From: Microthrixaceae bacterium
GTDB taxonomy: Bacteria > Actinomycetota > Acidimicrobiia > Acidimicrobiales > Microtrichaceae
Direction: 5' to 3'
DNA length: 64,000 bases
Assembly: GCA_023957995.1 (NCBI GenBank)
Contig: JAMLGK010000004.1
Span: forward strand, 124,001 to 188,000
This document shows positions 58,526 to 64,000 of the stretch, piece by piece. The notes under the pieces are model-generated. The model was not told the origin of the DNA and searched no databases. It saw only the letters and a list, made by a program, of their open reading frames with translations. The first letter of the stretch is position 1; the number at the start of each line of letters is the position of its first letter. Both the position numbers and the translations under genes were made by a program.

Positions 58526-59842
58526 GTGCGGGTGGAGGCCGACACCGTACTGATCCTGGGTGTGGTCATGGTGTTGTTCGCCGCGGTCGCCCGACGCATC
58601 GACTCCACACCGATCAGTGCCCCGATGATCTTCGTGGGCGTCGGCCTGCTGCTCGGAACCAGCGGGCTCGGTTGGCTGGAGACCGAGTTGTCCAACGGAG
58701 CGATCACAGCTCTGGTGGAGGCCACCCTCGCTGTGGTGCTGTTCTCCGACGCCTCCAGGGTGGACCTGTCGAACCTTCGCAAGAACTGGGTGCTTCCCGG
58801 GAGGCTCCTGGCGCTGGGTCTCCCCCTCGCCATGCTGTTGGGAGGACTGGCGGCAATCACCCTGGTCGGATCGCTGAACTGGGAGGGGGCAGCACTGGTC
58901 GGCATCATGTTGGCTCCGACCGACGCCGCTCTGGGACAGGCCGTCGTGACCGACCGCAGCGTGCCGGTGTTCGTGCGGCAGGGCCTGAACGTGGAGAGCG
59001 GCCTCAACGACGGCCTCGCCTTCCCGGTGTTCGAGGCGGGAATCGCCGTCGCTCTGGTCGGACTCGCCAACGTGGGTGCAGCGGATGCCGCATGGACCCT
59101 GGTGCGCGAGGTCGGACTGGGTGCTGTGGCCGGCGTGGCGGTGGGGTTGGTCTGCGGTCCGCTGCTGTCCTGGGCACGCTCGAACCGCTGGACCGGGCGC
59201 CATTGGCACGGGATCGCCACCCTGGGCATCGTGGCGGCCGCGTACGGCCTGTCGTTGTCGATCGGTGGCAATGGATTCATCGCCGCGTTCGCCGCCGGGC
59301 TGGCCTACCGCCCCTCTGTGAACCTACCGACCGCCGATGACGTCTCCCACGACGTGGCCGAACTCCTCACGATGCTGGCGTTCGTGGTGTTCGGGGCCAT
59401 CGTCCTCGGACCCAATCTCGGAGCATTCGACTGGCAGATGCTCCTCTATGCACTGATCAGCCTGACGGTGGTACGGGGCGTAGCGGTCGCCGTCTCGCTC
59501 ATCGGCAGCCGCAGCCGGGCACCCACGGTGGCTTTCATCGGGTGGTTCGGTCCGAGGGGTATCGCAAGTGTCCTCTACTCGTTCATCCTGCTCGAGTCGG
59601 CCGAGGAGATCGCTGTTGTGGGCAAGGTCGTGGATGTGGTGATGCTCACGGTCGCTCTCAGCGTGCTGCTGCACGGCATGACCGCCTCGTCGCTGGCGCG
59701 CGCCTACGGCCGCTGGTTCTCGGGCATGGCCGACGAACACGACGAGATGATCGAGTCAACCGTGGTGCACGAGCACGGTCTGGGCCGCTGCGCAGACCGT
59801 GCAGCACACAACGATCCCGACCCCGACCCCTCCCCGACATGA
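58526..59842 (+). CDS. Cation:proton antiporter (CPA1/NhaP-like)
   Basis: 438 residues from GTG 58526 (GTG 58532 also possible, with GATGCT ending 7 nt before it). About twelve helices exchange Na+ or K+ for H+. Seen: the helix-unwinding APTDAALG (about 130-137) and NVESGLNDGLAFPVFEAGIA, whose ND pair corresponds to the ion-binding ND motif of electroneutral CPA1 members. The end is hydrophilic and His-rich (ESTVVHEHGLGRCADRAAHNDPDPDPSPT), suggesting regulatory binding. The stop overlaps the HAD gene start (ATGA). Confidence 0.92.
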   Translation: MRVEADTVLILGVVMVLFAAVARRIDSTPISAPMIFVGVGLLLGTSGLGWLETELSNGAITALVEATLAVVLFSDASRVDLSNLRKNWVLPGRLLALGLPLAMLLGGLAAITLVGSLNWEGAALVGIMLAPTDAALGQAVVTDRSVPVFVRQGLNVESGLNDGLAFPVFEAGIAVALVGLANVGAADAAWTLVREVGLGAVAGVAVGLVCGPLLSWARSNRWTGRHWHGIATLGIVAAAYGLSLSIGGNGFIAAFAAGLAYRPSVNLPTADDVSHDVAELLTMLAFVVFGAIVLGPNLGAFDWQMLLYALISLTVVRGVAVAVSLIGSRSRAPTVAFIGWFGPRGIASVLYSFILLESAEEIAVVGKVVDVVMLTVALSVLLHGMTASSLARAYGRWFSGMADEHDEMIESTVVHEHGLGRCADRAAHNDPDPDPSPT

Positions 59843-60519
59843 CCATCCCTTCACCCGACGAGCACCGGCGGTCCGTATCGAGGTTGTTGATCTGGGACTT
59901 CGACGGCACCTTGGTCGACACCAACGCGGCGATCCTGGAGTCGGCCAGGGCGGCACTGGAGGTAGCGGGAGTTGACGGAGACCTGTCATCGGCCGACTCG
60001 ACGATCGGACTCCCACTCGATGAGCTCTTCAGACATGCGGTCCCGGGAGTCGAGGACCCGACGGTCGCCGCTCTGGTGTCGGCCTACCGGGCAGATTTCG
60101 ACCTGCACGGTGTTGGCCGGTCGCGGCCCTTCGGCGGCATCGGGGCTCTGATTGTTGATCTCGTTGCCGACGACGTCCCCCTGGCACTGGCGACCAGCCG
60201 TCGACCGCGGAGCCTTCACCCCCTCATGGAGGCCCACGGTCTGCGGGGCCACTTCGATCCGGTCGTGACCGACGAGGACGTGGGGCAACCCAAGCCCCAC
60301 CCGGAGATGCTGTTCGAGGTCTGCAGGCGTGCCGGGGTGCGACCGGCCGAGACGATGATGATCGGCGACACCAGCTTCGACATGGAGATGGGGGCCCGGG
60401 CCGGCGCCCGGACCTGCGCCGTCACCTGGGGCAACCACGACCGGACACGACTCGAAGCGTTCGGGGTCGACCATCTGGTCGATTCGGTCGACGAACTCCG
60501 CTCGCTGCTCGCCGGGTGA
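59839..60519 (+). CDS. HAD family hydrolase (phosphoglycolate phosphatase-like)
   Basis: 226 residues. Motif I is DFDGTLVDT with nucleophile Asp20 and acid Asp22; motif II is ATSRR; motif III Lys is in GQPKPHPEMLF; motif IV is GDTSFDMEMGARAG. A helical cap lies between motifs I and II. The family removes phosphate from small metabolites such as phosphoglycolate or pyrophosphate; the exact substrate is unknown. Translationally coupled to the antiporter by a 4-bp overlap. Convergent with dnaE2. Confidence 0.92.
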   Translation: MTIPSPDEHRRSVSRLLIWDFDGTLVDTNAAILESARAALEVAGVDGDLSSADSTIGLPLDELFRHAVPGVEDPTVAALVSAYRADFDLHGVGRSRPFGGIGALIVDLVADDVPLALATSRRPRSLHPLMEAHGLRGHFDPVVTDEDVGQPKPHPEMLFEVCRRAGVRPAETMMIGDTSFDMEMGARAGARTCAVTWGNHDRTRLEAFGVDHLVDSVDELRSLLAG

Positions 60520-60538
60520 GTGGTTCTGGCAGTCGCGG

Positions 60539-63500
60539 TCAACGGAAGTCACGCGAAGGCACCGCGGCAGCCACCGGTAGCGGTTCCAGACGATCAGCCA
60601 CCACGTTGATCACACCGTCGACGGTCCGCTCCAACCTGCCTCTCACCAGCAGCGCAGGGGCTCCCATGGCCACTGTGCGGTATCGCTGCCAACAACCCCG
60701 GGAACACACCACGTTCAACAGCCCGGTTTCGTCCTCGAGGTTGACGAAGGTGATCCCGCCGGCGGTGGCCGGCCGCTGGCGGTGGGTCACCACGCCTGCC
60801 ACCCGGACCCGCTCCCCGTCGGTGTGCTGGGCAAGTTCCACCACCGGCACCACTCCCCGACCGTCGAGTTCCTCTCGCAGAAACCTGGTGGGGTGACCAT
60901 CAGGGGCCACTCCGGTGGCCCAGAGGTCGGCTATTGCCTCCTCGGATTCGTCCATGCCCGGGAGCCTCGGGGCGTTCATCCCCTCGACCAGGCCCAGACG
61001 GCCCGGTCGAGACCTGGACGCCGCACCCGCGACCCACAGTGCTTCGCGACGCTCCAGGGGCCGACCGTCACGACCACGGAAACAACCGAAAGCCCCGGCG
61101 GTCGCCAGCGCCTCCACCTTGGAGCGGTCGAGACCCGTCCGACGCACGAGGTCATCGGGACCCGAGTAGGGAGCTCCGGCGACGATCTCCTTCGCCAGGT
61201 CCTCGCCGATCCCCCTGACCGAGGAGAGACCCAGCCGAACCGCCGGACCGCCCCACCCCCATGTCTCCGGTCGGCTGTCCTCGCGGACCCGATCCTCGTT
61301 CTGTTCTTCGAGGGTCGCGTTCCAACCGGAGGCGTGCAGGTCGGGGGTCAGCACCTCCACACCATGACGACGTGCATCCTGGGTGAGCGACTGGGGTGAG
61401 TAGAAGCCCATCGGTTGGGCATTCAGCAGTGCGGCACAGAAGGCTGCAGGATGGTGGTACTTCAACCACGACGAGGCGTAGACCAGGTAGGCGAAGCTCA
61501 CGGAGTGGGACTCGGGAAACCCGTAGTTGGCGAAGGCCGCCAGCTTCTCCCAGATGGCAACTGCCACCTCACCGGTGATCCCGTTGCGGGCCATACCGGC
61601 GTCGAAACGCTCCCGTAGAGCGGCCATGCGGTGGCGCGAACGCTTGGATGCCATCGCCTGGCGCAGTTCATCGGCCTCGGAGGGGGTGAACCCGGCCACG
61701 TCGATCGCCATCTGCATCAGCTGTTCCTGGAACAACGGCACCCCGAGTGTCTTCTCGAGGGAGTTCCGCAACAACGGATGCAGGTAGGTCACCGGCTCCT
61801 CGCCCTTGCGCCGCCGGATGTAGGGATGCACCGACCCTCCCTGGATCGGACCAGGCCTGATCAGCGCCACCTCCACCACCAGGTCGTAGAAACAGCGTGG
61901 GGCCAGACGGGGCAGGGTCGCCATCTGTGCACGTGACTCCACCTGGAAGACCCCCACGGTGTCGGCCCTGCACAACATCTCGTAGACGGAGTCCTCCTGG
62001 GGCAGGGTGGCCAGGTCCACATCGATGCCGTCATGCTCAGACACCAGATCGATGGCGTAGTGGATGGCCGAGAGCATCCCCAGGCCCAACAGATCGAACT
62101 TCACCAACCCGGCTGCGGCACAGTCGTCCTTGTCCCACTGCAGCACCGACCGGTTCTCCATGCGCCCCCATTCGGTGGGACAGACCTCGACCACCGGTCG
62201 GTCGCAGATCACCATGCCTCCCGAATGGATACCCAGATGACGAGGCAGATCCTCGAACTCCCCAGCGAGTTCGAGCACCGAGGCCGGGATGGAATCGCTC
62301 TCGGGCGCGCCCTTCGGGCCGGATGCCCGCCGGGTATCGGCCACAGCCGCACCGGGGAAGGGGCCCCGGTCTGCGGAGGAGGCGGGCGCGCCCTTCGGGC
62401 CGGATGCCCGCCGGGTATCGGCCACAGCCGCACCGGGGAAGGGGCCCCGGTCTGCGGAGGAGGCGGGCGCGCCCTTCGGGCCGGGTGCCCGCCGGGTATC
62501 GGAGAGGGTCCCCCAACGCCCGATCTTCTTCGAGAAAGCGTCCTGTTGACCGGGCGCGAACCCGAGGGCACGAGCAGCATCTCGCACCGCCGAACGAGCT
62601 CGATAGGTGATCACGTTGGCCACCTGGGCTGCATGGCTACGACCGTGTCGTTCATAGACGTACTGGATCACTTCTTCTCGCCTGCCCGACTCGATGTCGA
62701 TGTCGATGTCGGGAGGCCCGTCGCGTTCGGGTGACATGAAGCGCTCGAAGAGCAGACCCAACCCCACCGCGTCGGCGTTGGTTATGCCGAGCGCGTAGCA
62801 GACCGCAGAATTGGCCGCCGATCCCCTCCCCTGGCAGAGGATGTCGTTGCGCCTGCAGAACTCGACCAGGTCCCAGACCACCAGGAAGTAGCCCGGAAAA
62901 CCGAGAGCGCATATCAGATCCAGTTCGTGGTCGATCTGGGCCCAAGCCCCGTGGGTCCGCTCCGCGTGTCGGGGACCATAGCGACGGGCCCCACCCTCCT
63001 CGACGAGGTGACGAAGGAACTCTGGCTCGCTACGGGCTCTGCCGTCACCGGTCGGCGGACAGGGGAACGGTGGCAGCGAAGGGGCCACCAGTGCCAGATC
63101 GAAGGCGCAGCTCCGGCCGAGATCCGCCGCGGCATCGACCGCGCCCGGATAGCGGGCGAAACGCCGGTGCTGTTCAGCCCCCGAACGGAGATGGGCCATG
63201 CCCGCCGCAGGCAACCAGGCATCGATCTCCTGCATCGAGCGCCGCGCCCGCACCGCTGCCATGGCCGACGCCAGGCGACGACCGGAGGGGCGTGCGTAGT
63301 GGACGTTGTTGGTCACGATCGGTTGCAGTCCCGTTGCCACAGCCAGCCGGGCCAGCGCATCGTTGCGGGTGGAGTCCAGTGGGTCTCCGTGGTCCCACAG
63401 CTCCACGAAGGTGTGCTCCGCACCGAAAGCTGCAACAAGCGCACGTAGTTCACGTTGTGCCACCGCAGGCCCGCCTTCGACCAGTGCAGCGGGCACGGTG

Positions 63501-64000
63501 CCCTTGCGACACCCCGTGAGCACTGCCCAGTGCCCCCGGGCCCGACCCGAGGCAGCCTCGGCCACGTCGGCGAAACTGAGACGCGGGTGGCCCTTCTCCC
63601 CGGCCATCTGGGCCTGCGACAACAAGGAGGCCAACTTCGCGTATCCGGTGGGATCCCTGGCCAGGATCACCAGATGGCGTCCGTCCGGATCGGCCGGCCC
63701 CTGTCTCGGCTCGGCAGCCCCGAGGGTGACCTCTGCCCCGAACACACTGGGGAGACCCAGCGTGCGCGCGGCCTCCGCGAAGCGAACCACCCCGTAGAAA
63801 CCGTGATGGTCGGTGATGGCCAGGGCTTCGAGTCCGAGTTCGGTGGCCTCCTCGGCCAGTTCCTCGGGGGTGGAGGCACCGTCGAGAAACGAGAACGCCG
63901 AATGACAGTGCAGTTCGGCGTAGCGATGTGCACCTCGACCGGGCCCGGGTACAGGTGAGGTGCTCGATCCCTGGGTGGCCGGAGCCGGGGCGACCGGAGC
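60539..64000 (-). CDS. dnaE2: Error-prone DNA polymerase DnaE2 (ImuC), N-terminus cut by window edge
   Basis: C-family polymerase that performs damage-induced mutagenic synthesis with ImuA'/ImuB in Actinobacteria. 1153 residues are visible and the frame is still open at 64000, so only the first few residues are lost. PHP domain: YAELHCHSAFSFLDGAS (His31, His33) and ITDHHGFYG. Palm: PDIDIDIES near residue 431. Then FPRHLGIHSGG-type finger region, FQEQLMQMAIDVAGF and a C-terminal OB domain (RVRVAGVVTHRQRPATAGGITFVNLEDETG). Residues about 500-566 are an in-frame 27-residue repeat insertion absent from other DnaE2 proteins, which accounts for its extra length over the usual 1050-1100. ImuA' and ImuB are not in the window. 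Confidence 0.95.
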   Translation of the reverse strand, partial: APVAPAPATQGSSTSPVPGPGRGAHRYAELHCHSAFSFLDGASTPEELAEEATELGLEALAITDHHGFYGVVRFAEAARTLGLPSVFGAEVTLGAAEPRQGPADPDGRHLVILARDPTGYAKLASLLSQAQMAGEKGHPRLSFADVAEAASGRARGHWAVLTGCRKGTVPAALVEGGPAVAQRELRALVAAFGAEHTFVELWDHGDPLDSTRNDALARLAVATGLQPIVTNNVHYARPSGRRLASAMAAVRARRSMQEIDAWLPAAGMAHLRSGAEQHRRFARYPGAVDAAADLGRSCAFDLALVAPSLPPFPCPPTGDGRARSEPEFLRHLVEEGGARRYGPRHAERTHGAWAQIDHELDLICALGFPGYFLVVWDLVEFCRRNDILCQGRGSAANSAVCYALGITNADAVGLGLLFERFMSPERDGPPDIDIDIESGRREEVIQYVYERHGRSHAAQVANVITYRARSAVRDAARALGFAPGQQDAFSKKIGRWGTLSDTRRAPGPKGAPASSADRGPFPGAAVADTRRASGPKGAPASSADRGPFPGAAVADTRRASGPKGAPESDSIPASVLELAGEFEDLPRHLGIHSGGMVICDRPVVEVCPTEWGRMENRSVLQWDKDDCAAAGLVKFDLLGLGMLSAIHYAIDLVSEHDGIDVDLATLPQEDSVYEMLCRADTVGVFQVESRAQMATLPRLAPRCFYDLVVEVALIRPGPIQGGSVHPYIRRRKGEEPVTYLHPLLRNSLEKTLGVPLFQEQLMQMAIDVAGFTPSEADELRQAMASKRSRHRMAALRERFDAGMARNGITGEVAVAIWEKLAAFANYGFPESHSVSFAYLVYASSWLKYHHPAAFCAALLNAQPMGFYSPQSLTQDARRHGVEVLTPDLHASGWNATLEEQNEDRVREDSRPETWGWGGPAVRLGLSSVRGIGEDLAKEIVAGAPYSGPDDLVRRTGLDRSKVEALATAGAFGCFRGRDGRPLERREALWVAGAASRSRPGRLGLVEGMNAPRLPGMDESEEAIADLWATGVAPDGHPTRFLREELDGRGVVPVVELAQHTDGERVRVAGVVTHRQRPATAGGITFVNLEDETGLLNVVCSRGCWQRYRTVAMGAPALLVRGRLERTVDGVINVVADRLEPLPVAAAVPSRDFR
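62303..62502 (-). repeat. 81-bp in-frame tandem repeat inside dnaE2, about 2.5 copies
   Basis: Copies start at 62303, 62384 and 62465; the first two are identical over 81 bp and the third is partial with one change. Each encodes 27 residues rich in Ala, Pro, Gly and Arg (DTRRASGPKGAPASSADRGP...). Being a multiple of three, it keeps the reading frame. It lies in the linker just after SKKIGRWGTL and before LELAGEFEDLPRHLGIHSGG. Confidence 0.96.

Noticed and set aside
1..64000. Defence island, prophage, integrative element or antibiotic biosynthesis cluster
   Set aside because: I looked for restriction, toxin-antitoxin, integrase, capsid and PKS/NRPS motifs and saw none; arr, the RecB-like nuclease and rmuC are single genes in a housekeeping setting.
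1..64000. tRNA or rRNA genes
   Set aside because: No cloverleaf-like stretch with a TTC-arm consensus, and no rRNA signature, was visible by eye in the short intergenic gaps; a covariance-model search would settle it.

Overview
The window is high-GC DNA packed with genes on both strands. It reads as the chromosome of a free-living aerobic actinobacterium, most likely an Acidimicrobiia-type lineage (inference). Supporting markers are the mismatch endonuclease NucS/EndoMS, a mycothiol S-conjugate amidase, five F420-dependent luciferase-like oxidoreductases, two wax ester synthase/DGAT enzymes, many acyl-CoA dehydrogenases, DnaE2 and DUF2510. I saw no rRNA or tRNA gene, CRISPR array, integrase, transposase or phage module.

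Layout: 0-7 kb holds alaX (cut by the left edge), nucS, a VanW-type envelope protein, a WS/DGAT, a geranylgeranyl-reductase-like flavoprotein and a nitronate monooxygenase-like enzyme. 7-18 kb is lipid catabolism (LLM oxidoreductases, acyl-CoA dehydrogenases, acyl-CoA ligase, MFE-2-type SDR, phytanoyl-CoA-dioxygenase-like protein), interrupted by two tandem-repeat stretches. 18-23 kb is a mixed block with a broken gene, a rifamycin ADP-ribosyltransferase (Arr), an FMN reductase and a cold-shock protein with a clear terminator. 23-27 kb has an acyltransferase and two more acyl-CoA dehydrogenases. 27-32 kb carries rmuC, a RecB-type Fe-S nuclease, a PAP2 phosphatase and a second WS/DGAT. 33-45 kb is again lipid or terpenoid catabolism (LLM, SDR, a Mug-type glycosylase, carotenoid oxygenase, acyl-CoA ligase, thioesterase, amidase). 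45-51 kb has a thermonuclease, ChbG-like deacetylase, Mca, an NfeD-SPFH pair, a PhoU/TrkA-C protein and a Bax-inhibitor-1 protein. 51-55 kb is an arylsulfatase coupled to its radical-SAM maturase. 55-64 kb ends with a VanY-like peptidase, AIM24, an antiporter, a HAD hydrolase and dnaE2 (cut by the right edge).

Two patterns run across the window. First, many genes have a TANNNT box ending 7-8 nt before the start codon, which predicts leaderless mRNAs and helps choose starts. Second, three genes (rmuC, the RecB-like nuclease and a small ORF at 44819) share GTGTCACAC followed 8 nt later by a -10-like hexamer. The layout resembles the mycobacterial DNA-damage promoter and suggests a small repair regulon. 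Short tandem repeats (periods 15, 16, 16, 18 and 81 bp) recur between and within genes.
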